64,000 nucleotides of DNA from Aggregatibacter actinomycetemcomitans DSM 8324 (GTDB lineage Bacteria > Pseudomonadota > Gammaproteobacteria > Enterobacterales > Pasteurellaceae), in contig NZ_AQUU01000010.1 of the NCBI RefSeq assembly GCF_000372365.1, positions 1 to 64,000 of the forward strand. The letters run 5' to 3'. How positions within the stretch are numbered: the stretch's first letter is position 1; each line of letters opens with the position of its first letter. The translations under genes and the position numbers were made by a program. The notes under the pieces were generated by a model that saw only the letters and a list, made by a program, of their open reading frames with translations, made no database searches and had not been told where the DNA came from. Below, piece by piece: positions 11,411-19,070 of the stretch.

Positions 11411-12009
11411 ATGCGTTTAATTTTATTAAGACATGGTGAAACTTTATGGAATAAAGAACACCGTCTACAAGGACACCTAAATTCTCCACTTTCGGAAAAA
11501 GGTATTGCTCAAGCAAAAGCGATTAAACCTTTAATCGAAAAATTTTCCTTAAAAAAAGTTATTTGCTCCGATTTGGAACGCGCCAAGCAAACCGCTGAAC
11601 TTATCGGTTTTCCCAATGCCACACCGGATAGCCATTTGCGCGAACTTGCCATGGGGGAATGGGAAGGGCGAAAAAAAGACGAGATTATGCAAGAAACCCC
11701 ATCCTTTACCAAGACTGGAGAAACGGTAACTACACACCTAGAGGTGGTGAGAGTTGGCAAGATTTTTGTCATCGAATTTCAACCGCACTTTTTCAGTGGA
11801 CAAATAAATCTGATGGAGACATCTTAGCCATCGTACATAGTGGTGTAGTTCGCGCTGCCTGTGAAAGATTAATTTCTTTATCAACCAAGCATCTATTACC
11901 GGTAACCCAGGGAACACTTACTATTTTTGACATAACGCCAAATCATCCCATCAAGTTAGAAGCCTATAATCTAGGAAGTTTTGTGCCGGAAATCAATGTG
12001 GCAGATTAA
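11411..12009 (+). pseudogene. Histidine phosphatase (phosphoglycerate mutase family), frameshifted
   Basis: This is a branch-1 histidine phosphatase of GpmB/CobC type. Residues 1-95 read in the first frame, with the phospho-acceptor motif LRHGETLWN near residue 5 and the partner ELAMGEWEG. The frame breaks in AAGAAACCCC at about 11694 and continues one frame over (NPILYQDWRNGNY, then IVHSGVVRAACE with the second catalytic His). Adding one A to the A-run restores a product of about 200 residues, the normal family length. AAGGA precedes the ATG and the gene follows the carrier by 11 bases. A homopolymer sequencing error is as likely as a true mutation. Confidence 0.8.
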
Positions 12010-12344
12010 TAAGCTAAAGCAATTTAAAAGTAAAATACTTTTTACAGACAGGCATTGATCATTTATAACGTTGAATGCGATTTTATGTGCTGCACTTTTA
12101 AATTCAGCTCTATTGATAAGATAATTGTATTTTTCATTTGTAAATTCAAAAAGATAGACTAAAGCCTTTACCAAAGACACCTTCCCTGTTCTTGCTAACT
12201 TTTTTATGTTTCAACCCTTCGAAAAAAACATTAGCAGCGATTTGCCAAAAAAATGGCAGAATAAATATTAAATTATTTAACGGAACTTTTACTATTCTTT
12301 GCTGAAATATCGTACAAAGCATAAATATTGCAATTATCGGTACC
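12010..12344. other. Non-coding, AT-rich stretch between the phosphatase and the tex remnant
   Basis: About 335 AT-rich bases carry no convincing gene. A minus-strand open frame of 69 codons (11971-12180) overlaps the phosphatase end, lacks a ribosome site and resembles nothing I know. It may be a relic of the DNA joined here when the tex region was rearranged. Confidence 0.5.
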
Positions 12345-12700
12345 GGCAGCGAATGACATTCACTTCCGGCACTTCTACTTTGACCACATCACTGGTTTTC
12401 ACCACTTGGCGCGGATCTTCCTATCACTTAAGCAAGGAATATGCACCAAACCGTCTTGGCGAACACCGATGTCCACAACGGCGCCTAAATTGGTAGCGTT
12501 AGTTACCGCTCTTAAGTCGGCAATCTCTTCCACGCGATCAGCGAGAGCCGCAGTTTTAAATTCACCGCGTGGGTCACACCCCGGTTTTTCCAGTTCTTTA
12601 AAAATGCCCTGTTCTGTTGGTAACCCGGAATGATATATACTTCTTAGTAATGAAAAAACAGGTATAAAATCCTATTTTGAGACAATAGGTTCAAATGTTT
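12345..12700 (-). pseudogene. tex: Remnant of a second tex gene (S1-domain part fused to promoter part)
   Basis: About 285 bases (12345-12630) align with functional tex at about 6567-6892, roughly residues 608-715 around the S1 domain, with several small deletions and an estimated 80% identity. At about 12631 the match jumps to the tex start region: 12631-12700 aligns with 8714-8784, including ACTTCTTAGTAATGAAAAAA. About 1.8 kb of the gene body is therefore deleted, the remaining frame is broken and no protein is possible. The remnant abuts greB in divergent orientation, which I take to be the ancestral tex-greB arrangement. Confidence 0.85.
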
Positions 12701-12719
12701 GAGCCTTTTTCGATATAAT
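12690..12719 (+). promoter_or_regulatory. Putative greB promoter
   Basis: TTCAAA at 12690-12695 and TATAAT at 12714-12719 are 18 bases apart and lie 25 bases before the greB ATG. Homology to the functional tex upstream region stops at about 12700, inside this promoter. Confidence 0.45.
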
Positions 12720-12743
12720 TTTGCAGCAGTTGAGGACATTATT

Positions 12744-13226
12744 ATGGCAAAGTCAAATTACATCACCCGACAAGGCTGGAATATGCTGGATCGGGAATTG
12801 AAATTTTTATGGAAAGAAGAGCGTCCGCAGGTGACGCAAGCCGTCTCCGACGCGGCGGCATTAGGCGATCGCAGCGAAAATGCGGAATATATTTACGGTA
12901 AACGACGCTTACGGGAAATCGATCGCCGTGTACGCTTTCTGACCAAGCGTCTGGAAGTATTGCAAATTGTGGATTATTCCCCCAAACAGGAAAGCAAAGT
13001 GTTTTTCGGCGCATGGGTGGAACTGGAAAATGAAGACGGCGAAGTGAAACAATATCGCATTGTCGGCTGTGATGAATTTGATCCGGCAAATAACTGGATT
13101 TCCATTGATTCACCGGTGGCACGCGCACTAATCGGCAAGCAGGAAGATGACGAAATTACGGTGGACACGCCTGCCGGTAAAATTTGGCTATGTGTGAATC
13201 GAATTTGGTATGAAAAAAACGCATAG
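12744..13226 (+). CDS. greB: Transcript cleavage factor GreB
   Basis: GreB binds RNA polymerase through its secondary channel and stimulates cleavage of backtracked RNA. The 160-residue protein has the N-terminal coiled-coil with SDAAALGDRSENAEYIYGKR near residues 34-53, which carries the acidic tip, and a C-terminal FKBP-like domain (SPVARALIGKQEDDE, then the C-terminal PAGKIW). I chose the ATG at 12744 (MAKSNYI) over an upstream one because it matches GreB N-termini and is preceded by GAGGA. YIYGKRRLREIDRRVRF is typical of GreB rather than GreA. Confidence 0.95.
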   Translation: MAKSNYITRQGWNMLDRELKFLWKEERPQVTQAVSDAAALGDRSENAEYIYGKRRLREIDRRVRFLTKRLEVLQIVDYSPKQESKVFFGAWVELENEDGEVKQYRIVGCDEFDPANNWISIDSPVARALIGKQEDDEITVDTPAGKIWLCVNRIWYEKNA

Positions 13227-13251
13227 CGCCAGAATTGCTTTTCAATAGATG

Positions 13252-13295
13252 AAAAGTGCGATCGAAAAAACATATAAATTTCTCACCGCACTTTT
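13252..13295. terminator. Inverted uptake-signal pair between greB and the zinc-finger gene
   Basis: AAAAGTGCGA and CCGCACTTTT form a stem over a 24-base AT-rich loop between two convergent genes. Paired uptake signals commonly act as terminators in this family; one arm departs from the consensus by one base (GCGA instead of GCGG). Confidence 0.55.
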
Positions 13296-13308
13296 AGGAT
13301 ACTTAATA

Positions 13309-13500
13309 TTACCGAGCCTTCTCATTATCCGGTTGTTCAGCGAATTCGTGCATCATATCGTGCATTTTTGCGCAATTTCGAGCAAAAGCACGACAGTACG
13401 GACAAATAGCCAAATGCATATAAACCTGACTGTGTTGCAACAAGGAAAGCGGTTTTTCCTGACCATCGGAAATTAACTTGGTAACCTGTTTACACTTCAT
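13309..13500 (-). CDS. Small zinc-finger protein, probable anti-sigma factor
   Basis: This 63-residue cytoplasmic protein has the zf-HC2 layout of zinc-binding anti-sigma factors: an N-terminal CKQVTKLISDGQE, then H-x3-C-x2-C within HLAICPYC. It starts 14 bases after the sigma-factor stop codon, so the two are co-transcribed and very likely a cognate pair. There is no transmembrane segment, so it would be a soluble sensor in which oxidation or zinc loss releases sigma. That mode of action is inferred from the ZAS family, not seen here. Confidence 0.8.
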   Translation of the reverse strand: MKCKQVTKLISDGQEKPLSLLQHSQVYMHLAICPYCRAFARNCAKMHDMMHEFAEQPDNEKAR

Positions 13501-13514
13501 GATGTTTTCCCACT

Positions 13515-14114
13515 TTATTTCTTTTCATCAAACCAATTATTAGACAGGCAGGCTTGCAACTGTAAGCGTGCGCGATAAAGTAAAACATGCAGATTGGAGA
13601 CGGATAAATCACATTCCTCACAAATCTGTTCACTTTTCATTTCAAAATACTCGCGCATCATAAATACGCGGGCTTGTTGTGCCGGCAAATGCTCCAAACA
13701 AGCTTCAAAAACAACCCAAAATTCCCGTTTATGTACCTGATTATCAGGTTCGTGCCAGGTTTGTGGGGAAAAATGGCTGCGATCCCAGTGACCGCTCTGA
13801 TCAAAAAAGGCATTGGGCTCATCTGCCTCATCCTCGTCATCATAAATTTCTGACACATTCACCGTACGTTTACGATAATTAATCAAATCAATGATTTGAT
13901 TCTTCAAAATGGCAAAAAACCAGGTTTTCAGCGCAGAAGCCCCTTTAAATGAGGTCGCATGTTGATACGCTTTCACTAAGGTTTCCTGCACGACATCTTC
14001 CGCTAAATCTTCGTCCCTTAACTGTAAAGTGGCAAATTTCAGCATCTGCCGGCGAATATCCTCAATTTCTTGAGATGAAATGTGTTGAAAAGAAAATTGC
14101 ATTGTTGAGTCCAT
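13515..14114 (-). CDS. ECF-type RNA polymerase sigma factor
   Basis: This is an extracytoplasmic-function sigma factor of 199 residues with only regions 2 and 4. Region 2 spans about 20-95 (LAEDVVQETLVKAYQ, then KTWFFAILKNQIIDL). After an acidic linker, region 4 spans about 135-190 (HLPAQQARVFMMREYFEMKSEQICEECDLS, with the helix-turn-helix near SVSNLHVLLYRARLQL). The alternative start at 14102 (MQFSFQH) is possible, and neither start has a strong ribosome site. The long linker and the partner zinc-finger gene resemble the ECF gene of other Haemophilus-group bacteria. The Met-rich peptide gene upstream on the same strand is a likely target. Confidence 0.9.
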   Translation of the reverse strand: MDSTMQFSFQHISSQEIEDIRRQMLKFATLQLRDEDLAEDVVQETLVKAYQHATSFKGASALKTWFFAILKNQIIDLINYRKRTVNVSEIYDDEDEADEPNAFFDQSGHWDRSHFSPQTWHEPDNQVHKREFWVVFEACLEHLPAQQARVFMMREYFEMKSEQICEECDLSVSNLHVLLYRARLQLQACLSNNWFDEKK

Positions 14115-14222
14115 TTTATTTTAATGAGTAGAAAAGAGAGTATTCTACCATCATATAATACAATGCACCTATAATATCTTAAAAATAAATAATTAAATTC
14201 AGCAGCAGGCTAAGATTTTTGC

Positions 14223-14250
14223 AAAAAAAGGACTTGTTCACCACAAGTCC
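14223..14250 (-). terminator. Terminator after the Met-rich peptide gene
   Basis: On the minus strand GGACTTGT pairs with ACAAGTCC and is followed by seven T. It separates the peptide gene from the sigma gene, so the sigma operon must have its own promoter in 14115-14222. Confidence 0.8.
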
Positions 14251-14287
14251 AAAATAAGTGATTATTTATAATGACTTGGAGTGAAAA

Positions 14288-14569
14288 TTACATTTTGTGA
14301 TCTTTCATTTCCTTGTCCATTTTATGGTCCATGGACTTACCGTCTTTCATCATTTTGTCTTTTTTATGATCCATCATTTTGCCATCCTTCATGGTTTTAT
14401 CCATTTTATGGTCCATCATGGCTTTATCATCTTTCATGGTATGCTCCATTTTATGTTCCATACCTTGTTCCATTTTATGGTCCATTGCTTTCATTTCAGC
14501 TGAAGCTTGAGTCGCCATTGCCATAGTGAATACACCTGCTAATGTAGCGAATAATGCTGTTTTTTTCAT
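14288..14569 (-). CDS. Secreted methionine/lysine/histidine-rich repeat peptide
   Basis: This 93-residue protein has a clear signal peptide (residues 1-24, cleavage after ASA). The 69-residue mature part is built of MDHKM and MKDGK-like repeats. By my count it has 18 Met, 18 Lys and 7 His and no aromatic residue, so it is probably unfolded in the periplasm. It resembles MXKDX pentapeptide-repeat proteins often found beside ECF sigma genes, and the Met-rich periplasmic peptides described as hypochlorite scavengers. AAAGGAG precedes the ATG. The gene is monocistronic, with its own candidate ECF promoter and terminator. Copper or other metal binding by Met/His is the alternative role. Confidence 0.85.
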   Translation of the reverse strand: MKKTALFATLAGVFTMAMATQASAEMKAMDHKMEQGMEHKMEHTMKDDKAMMDHKMDKTMKDGKMMDHKKDKMMKDGKSMDHKMDKEMKDHKM

Positions 14570-14621
14570 AATAAACTCCTTTAGAGATTGTGAGATTTGT
14601 TATTTATAGAAAAGTGCTTTG

Positions 14622-14649
14622 TACGTGAAAACCTTACGATTTTCACGTA
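14622..14649. promoter_or_regulatory. Perfect 10-bp inverted repeat upstream of the Met-rich gene
   Basis: TACGTGAAAA and TTTTCACGTA are separated by 8 bases, between the candidate ECF promoter and the start codon. It would form a stem-loop at the 5' end of the mRNA, or it may be a protein-binding dyad. Confidence 0.6.
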
Positions 14650-14655
14650 TGTGCA

Positions 14656-14685
14656 TTAGACAGAGTTACCTCTGATTTTCTTACA
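14656..14685 (-). promoter_or_regulatory. Candidate ECF-sigma promoter of the Met-rich gene
   Basis: On the minus strand TGTAAG (14680-14685) and GTCTAA (14656-14661) are 18 bases apart. GTCTAA resembles the -10 elements of several ECF sigmas. No sigma-70 -10 of equal quality lies nearby. The assignment is tentative. Confidence 0.4.
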
Positions 14686-14787
14686 AAAAATTTTAAATTT
14701 TTTAAGTTTTTTTATTGAAAGGGAGAAAATAATTTTACCTGATTATGTTACAATGCCTCTAAGATGCATTTTTTGCGAAATCACGAA

Positions 14788-14821
14788 CTGGGTTCCCTAA
14801 CCCCAATTTAAACTAAAAAGG
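14788..14821 (+). ncRNA. preQ1-I riboswitch controlling yhhQ
   Basis: The stretch opens with CTGGGT, then AACCCCA closes the first stem, followed by an A-rich strand ending AAAAAGG. This is the order of the class I preQ1 riboswitch, and it closely parallels the well-studied Thermoanaerobacter tengcongensis aptamer. The loop CCT can pair with AGG to form the pseudoknot. That AGG is also the ribosome-binding site, 10 bases before the yhhQ ATG, so ligand binding should block translation. The downstream gene is a queuosine-precursor transporter, which fits. Confidence 0.88.
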
Positions 14822-14830
14822 TAATTTCAA

Positions 14831-15568
14831 ATGACATATTCATTTTCGATCTTTAACGATCAGCAAAAACGTCGGGCATTGGTGCTGCTCAGTTTTTTCC
14901 ATATTTTTATCATCACCGCCAGTAACTATCTCGTCCAAATTCCCTTTGAAGTGCATGTGCCATTGGCTTTCTTCGGCGCACAGGAAGACTTCATGTTTCA
15001 CAGCACGTGGGGCACACTAACCTTCCCGTTTATTTTCCTGGCGACAGATTTAACCGTTCGGGTGTTCGGCGCCAAAGAAGCGCGCTGGATTATTTTCGTA
15101 GTAATGATTCCGGCGTTAATTATCAGCTATGTAGTTTCCACGCTATTTTCAGACAGCCAATACCAAGGCTGGCAGGCATTAACTGCGTTCAACTTATTCG
15201 TGTTCCGCATCGCACTGGCAAGTTTCTGCGCCTATGTGTTCGGGCAATTATTAGATGTATTGGTGTTCAATCGCTTACGCCAACTGAAAACCTGGTGGAT
15301 TGCACCGACCAGTTCCATGGTATTCGGTTCCATGGCGGATACCTATTTATTCTTCGCCATCGCATTCTACGCCAGCAGCGATCCCTTTATGGCGGCGCAT
15401 TGGATGGAAATCGGTTTCGTGGATTATTTGTTCAAATTATTCATCGGATTATTGTTGTTCGTACCCGCTTACGGTGTGGTACTAAATGTGATTTTACGCA
15501 AGATTCAAACCCTAACGGCAGCCATGCAAACGGAATTTGGCGGAAAAATAGAAGAAGCGAACGGATAA
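14831..15568 (+). CDS. yhhQ: Queuosine precursor transporter (YhhQ/QPTR family)
   Basis: This 245-residue inner-membrane protein has about six hydrophobic segments and belongs to the VUT_1 family. It imports 7-deazaguanine precursors of queuosine (preQ0/preQ1) for tRNA modification. Recognisable stretches are ATDLTVRVFGAKEARWI near residue 73 and the PTSSMVFGSMADTYLFF region near 158. The preQ1-I riboswitch just upstream independently supports the assignment. It is a single-gene unit closed by its own terminator. Confidence 0.92.
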   Translation: MTYSFSIFNDQQKRRALVLLSFFHIFIITASNYLVQIPFEVHVPLAFFGAQEDFMFHSTWGTLTFPFIFLATDLTVRVFGAKEARWIIFVVMIPALIISYVVSTLFSDSQYQGWQALTAFNLFVFRIALASFCAYVFGQLLDVLVFNRLRQLKTWWIAPTSSMVFGSMADTYLFFAIAFYASSDPFMAAHWMEIGFVDYLFKLFIGLLLFVPAYGVVLNVILRKIQTLTAAMQTEFGGKIEEANG

Positions 15569-15570
15569 CA

Positions 15571-15599
15571 AAATGCCCTGATAATTCAGGGCATTTTTC
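15571..15599 (+). terminator. Terminator after yhhQ
   Basis: AAATGCCCTGA and TCAGGGCATTT pair over a 4-base loop and are followed by T residues, immediately after the yhhQ stop codon. Confidence 0.85.
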
Positions 15600-15634
15600 A
15601 TTTGGGAATTAGTCTTTTTGGGAATAAGTGCGGT

Positions 15635-16885
15635 CTATTTTTCAGGTGTTTTTTCTGCCGCCTGCGGCTTTCGGATTGCCATCATGGATTGCAGACCATC
15701 CTTGCGTAATTGTGCAGCCGCCGCAGTGTCACCCACCTGTTCAAACACATAAGACGCCATGGTGATGTCCGCCGGCTCCAATTTATCTTTATTCGCGATT
15801 AACGCCTTAAACACCTCATTGGCTTTGGCAAAATCATTGTTGCGCATATACAGATAACCTAAAGCGCGGTTGGCGCCGCATTGCACCGACGGATTAGCGC
15901 CTTTTAACCACTTGCTGATAAATTTAATCAATTTCGTATTATCTTCCGGCTGCAAACGGCTAATTTGCTTGAAGAGTTCCTGATTTAGCGGGCTGTTTTC
16001 ATCGTCCAGTTTCTTCACCAATTCCAACATGAGTTCATAAGCAGATTCATGGTCGTTGGCATCAATTAAACGGCTGATAAGCGCCAGTTTGACATAGGCA
16101 TCGTTACGACGTTTACGTGGTTGTTCATCCCACCAATCCAACAAACCGTCCACGCCTTCTTCGTTCATTTTTTCATCCAGCAAACCGTCTTCCACCTGAT
16201 GCTGTAACTGAACAAAGCCTTCTGCCGAGTACAAACCGGATTTTTCCACTTGTTCCAAAATATTATCTAACGCCTGATAGGCTTTGGATTTCAAATAAAT
16301 ATCCACCGCCAGTTTTAATACTTCCTTATTGCGCCCTTCCATCAACAACAAACTGTCTACGGAGCTACGTGCCGCCGGTAGTTTATGCTGTTGTAACAAA
16401 ATGCGGGTGCGCGCAATTTCCAGAATCAAACTGTCGGAACCGGCAATTTCCGTGGCTTCGATTAAATAACGATTCGCGCTGAATTCATCACCCCGTTGCT
16501 GCGCCGCTTCCGCCGCTTTAATGAAATTCAATACCGGCTCATCGGAATGTTTGGCATTTTTGCCGATAAGTTTTTCTGCCTTGGAATAATCGCCTTCATC
16601 CATGCGCATTAAGCCTTCCAGCGTTTGTTTTTGCGCTTTTGCCCGTTTACGGCGGGAAAACCAGCTGTAAGTGTTATTGCTCAAACGGAAAAAGCGACTA
16701 ATCGCCACTTCAATGCTGTACACCAACGCTAGCGCAATCACAAAGAAAATCACCAATGTAGTAATGGACATTTCGATGATGTTGCTTGCGGTTTCAATGC
16801 GCACATAACCCTGTTTGCCCGACAAATATGGACCGGCAATTAAGCCTGCCAGCAGCAACAACATTAAAAATAGCACTCTGACCAT
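15635..16885 (-). CDS. hemY: HemY, inner-membrane TPR protein of the haem operon
   Basis: HemY is a membrane protein of uncertain function, always found with haem-synthesis genes in gamma-proteobacteria and proposed to assist late steps. The 416-residue protein has two N-terminal transmembrane helices (about 1-20 and 42-62) followed by tetratricopeptide-like helical repeats in the cytoplasm. It is the last gene of hemC-hemD-hemX-hemY, starting 12 bases after hemX. The C-terminal tail after about residue 400 is low complexity. It is unrelated to the Gram-positive oxidase also called HemY. Confidence 0.9.
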   Translation of the reverse strand: MVRVLFLMLLLLAGLIAGPYLSGKQGYVRIETASNIIEMSITTLVIFFVIALALVYSIEVAISRFFRLSNNTYSWFSRRKRAKAQKQTLEGLMRMDEGDYSKAEKLIGKNAKHSDEPVLNFIKAAEAAQQRGDEFSANRYLIEATEIAGSDSLILEIARTRILLQQHKLPAARSSVDSLLLMEGRNKEVLKLAVDIYLKSKAYQALDNILEQVEKSGLYSAEGFVQLQHQVEDGLLDEKMNEEGVDGLLDWWDEQPRKRRNDAYVKLALISRLIDANDHESAYELMLELVKKLDDENSPLNQELFKQISRLQPEDNTKLIKFISKWLKGANPSVQCGANRALGYLYMRNNDFAKANEVFKALIANKDKLEPADITMASYVFEQVGDTAAAAQLRKDGLQSMMAIRKPQAAEKTPEK

Positions 16886-16897
16886 AATCTATTTCTC

Positions 16898-18283
16898 CTA
16901 TTGTTGCCCTTGATTGGAATCTTGGTTTGCTTCATTTGTCGGCGCAGAACCCGCTTCATTTTCGTTTGTAGGTTTGTCGGCAGCCGGTTTGTCCGCGGTA
17001 TCGGTTAAATCTTTGTCCACGGAAAGGGTGATTTTTTGGACTTCCTGCGGTTGTTTATCCAACAATTTATCCAACGCATTCAAACTATTTAACCGGGTCG
17101 GGACATCCACATAAATGGACTGTTCCGCCAGTTCATCAAGGGTTTTCAGGAAAATTTGCGCCACTTCGGTGTTGGTATCAAAATAGCTTCTGATCCAGGA
17201 TGCCACGGTTTCCAGGGATTGTTTATACAAATCGTCCTGCTGACGCGGTACGGCGAGAATGGCAATTTGCAAACGTAAGCGAATGTTTTCGCGTAAATAA
17301 ATATCCTGATTCGGCGCTAACAACGCTTTGCTGTCCGCTTTCTTCGGCGTGATACGAATAAAATGATTTAAAAAACTGACCGCACTTTTCTCTGCGTTTT
17401 CCTTCCAATCGTCTAAGGAATCCGTCAACTTGTCGCTGCTCGGATCTTCATCAAAATTCACATCCAGTACCGTCAGCTCATCTACGTTATTCGCCAACTG
17501 GGATAAATTCTGCATGATGGCGTTTTGATCCACATTGTTAAGGGACAACAATTGTTTTAAATCGGCGTTAATGGCGCTACGCACCTGCGCCACTTGCGGC
17601 ATGGCGACTTTGGAAAGGGTTTCATCGGCAACTTTCAGCAGGGACACGCTGGTATCCACGTCATTATCCAACACCAATTTGCGCAAAGCGTTATTTAACA
17701 GAAAATCCGCTTCGGTCAGCAGCCAATCATTCGGCTGCTCCGCTTTGGCTTGATTGGACAAACGTTGCACCTGTTGTTGCAATGCCGACAGGCTTTGTTC
17801 TTTGGCGGACAAACTCTGATTCAAGGCGCTGATTTGATCGCTTGCCACTTGGGAAAATTCCGTTAATTTCGCCAGCTGATTTTTCTCCGCACTAAAGTCC
17901 GGCATGCCGGCGGCATCGGCAGAAGCGCCTTTTTGTTGCAATTGGCTTTCAAGTGCGGTCAGTTTTTGCTGTATTTCGTCAACCTGCAGCTGACCGAAAT
18001 AGTAGCCCGCGCCACCTAAGCCCAACGCAATTAAAAGTGCCAGCAAGCCTAATGCGGAACCGGTTTTCTTCACCACAACGGTTTCATGCACGATCGGTTT
18101 TTGCTCTGACGGCGCGATTTTTTCTTCACTTTGTTGCATCGTTTCTGTCTTATCCTCTGCATTTGTTTCAACGTGTTCATTAGGCGTGGTATCTTGTGTC
18201 GCTAAATCAAGATCATCGCTGACATCAATTTTATGTTCAATTCCCGCATTGTTTTTCGGATGATTGGATTTCTTGTTAGCCAT
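16898..18283 (-). CDS. hemX: HemX, uroporphyrinogen-III C-methyltransferase-like membrane protein
   Basis: HemX is the conserved partner of hemCD. Despite the family name it carries no methyltransferase motif. The 461-residue protein has an acidic N-terminal tail, one transmembrane helix at about residues 76-97 (GLLALLIALGLGGAGYYFG), then a coiled-coil (about 100-170) and a helical domain. The C-terminus is a low-complexity Asn/Asp/Ala-rich tail. Its precise role is unknown; it is inferred to work with HemY at the membrane. It lies between hemD (28 bases upstream) and hemY. Confidence 0.9.
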   Translation of the reverse strand: MANKKSNHPKNNAGIEHKIDVSDDLDLATQDTTPNEHVETNAEDKTETMQQSEEKIAPSEQKPIVHETVVVKKTGSALGLLALLIALGLGGAGYYFGQLQVDEIQQKLTALESQLQQKGASADAAGMPDFSAEKNQLAKLTEFSQVASDQISALNQSLSAKEQSLSALQQQVQRLSNQAKAEQPNDWLLTEADFLLNNALRKLVLDNDVDTSVSLLKVADETLSKVAMPQVAQVRSAINADLKQLLSLNNVDQNAIMQNLSQLANNVDELTVLDVNFDEDPSSDKLTDSLDDWKENAEKSAVSFLNHFIRITPKKADSKALLAPNQDIYLRENIRLRLQIAILAVPRQQDDLYKQSLETVASWIRSYFDTNTEVAQIFLKTLDELAEQSIYVDVPTRLNSLNALDKLLDKQPQEVQKITLSVDKDLTDTADKPAADKPTNENEAGSAPTNEANQDSNQGQQ

Positions 18284-18311
18284 ATTCGTTACCTATAAAA
18301 GAAAGTGTTGT

Positions 18312-19058
18312 TTAACGACATTGTAATAAGGTTTGTAATAAAGTTTGATTATCCGCACGCGGAGAAATCACCACATTTTTCCAGCCTAACGCTTCCGCCA
18401 AATGGGCGATTCGTTCGCTTACTGTAATAAGTTGACAACTTTTTAACCAATTATGTTCATTTTGCGGCACAAAATCCACTAATTGGGTGAGAATTTCGGC
18501 ACTGGTCGCCACAATGGTTTGAATGCCGGCACGCTTACAAATGCTGGTTTGCTCGGCGTTATTATAAACAATGGGCTCACGTCGATAACATTCGACTGTC
18601 TCCACGCTCGCACCACGCTGTTGCGCCTGTTCGGCAAATAATTCACGCCCACCGTTGCCGCGCAAAATTAACACGGTTTTATCGGACAGATCCCGCATAG
18701 CGCTTAATTGCAATAACCCTTCGCTGTTTTCCTGCGCGGTGGGATAATGCACCGGCATTTCCGTCGTGGCGGCGAAATACTGTGCCGTACCTTGTCCGAC
18801 GGTAAAATAATGCAAATCCCGGCGCCACACAAACCCTGTTGCCGTTAAGGTTTTGAAAGCAAAATCCACCGCACTTTTTGAGACGGCAAAAACATAATCG
18901 CCGTTTTTTAGCTGCGCAAATTTATTCGGCAATTCATTCAGTTCCGCACCGCTTTCGATACGAAATAACGGCAAATGAATGGCGACAACACCGGCTTTCG
19001 CCAACATATCCACCAACTGCTGACCGCGTTCATCGGGGCGGGTAACCAAAACTGCCAT
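18312..19058 (-). CDS. hemD: Uroporphyrinogen-III synthase
   Basis: HemD closes hydroxymethylbilane, with inversion of ring D, to give uroporphyrinogen III, the branch-point of haem and sirohaem synthesis. The 248-residue cytoplasmic protein starts VLVTRPDERGQQLVDML, the family signature. It also contains FAVSKSAVDF near residue 57, VLILRGNGGRELFA near 130 and ATSAEILTQLVDF near 185. It begins 12 bases after hemC, in the same operon. Confidence 0.93.
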   Translation of the reverse strand: MAVLVTRPDERGQQLVDMLAKAGVVAIHLPLFRIESGAELNELPNKFAQLKNGDYVFAVSKSAVDFAFKTLTATGFVWRRDLHYFTVGQGTAQYFAATTEMPVHYPTAQENSEGLLQLSAMRDLSDKTVLILRGNGGRELFAEQAQQRGASVETVECYRREPIVYNNAEQTSICKRAGIQTIVATSAEILTQLVDFVPQNEHNWLKSCQLITVSERIAHLAEALGWKNVVISPRADNQTLLQTLLQCR

Positions 19059-19070
19059 GCGTTTTCTTCC

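Noticed and set aside
11971-12180. 69-codon minus-strand frame
   Set aside because: It overlaps the phosphatase end, has no ribosome site and matches no known family. It is listed only as part of a gap.
12299-12633. Two short plus-strand frames next to greB
   Set aside because: They are antisense readings of the decayed tex remnant with no ribosome site.
14281-14526. Plus-strand open frames rich in Phe, His and Tyr opposite the Met-rich gene
   Set aside because: They are the complement of a low-complexity repeat gene whose minus-strand frame has a signal peptide, ribosome site and terminator.
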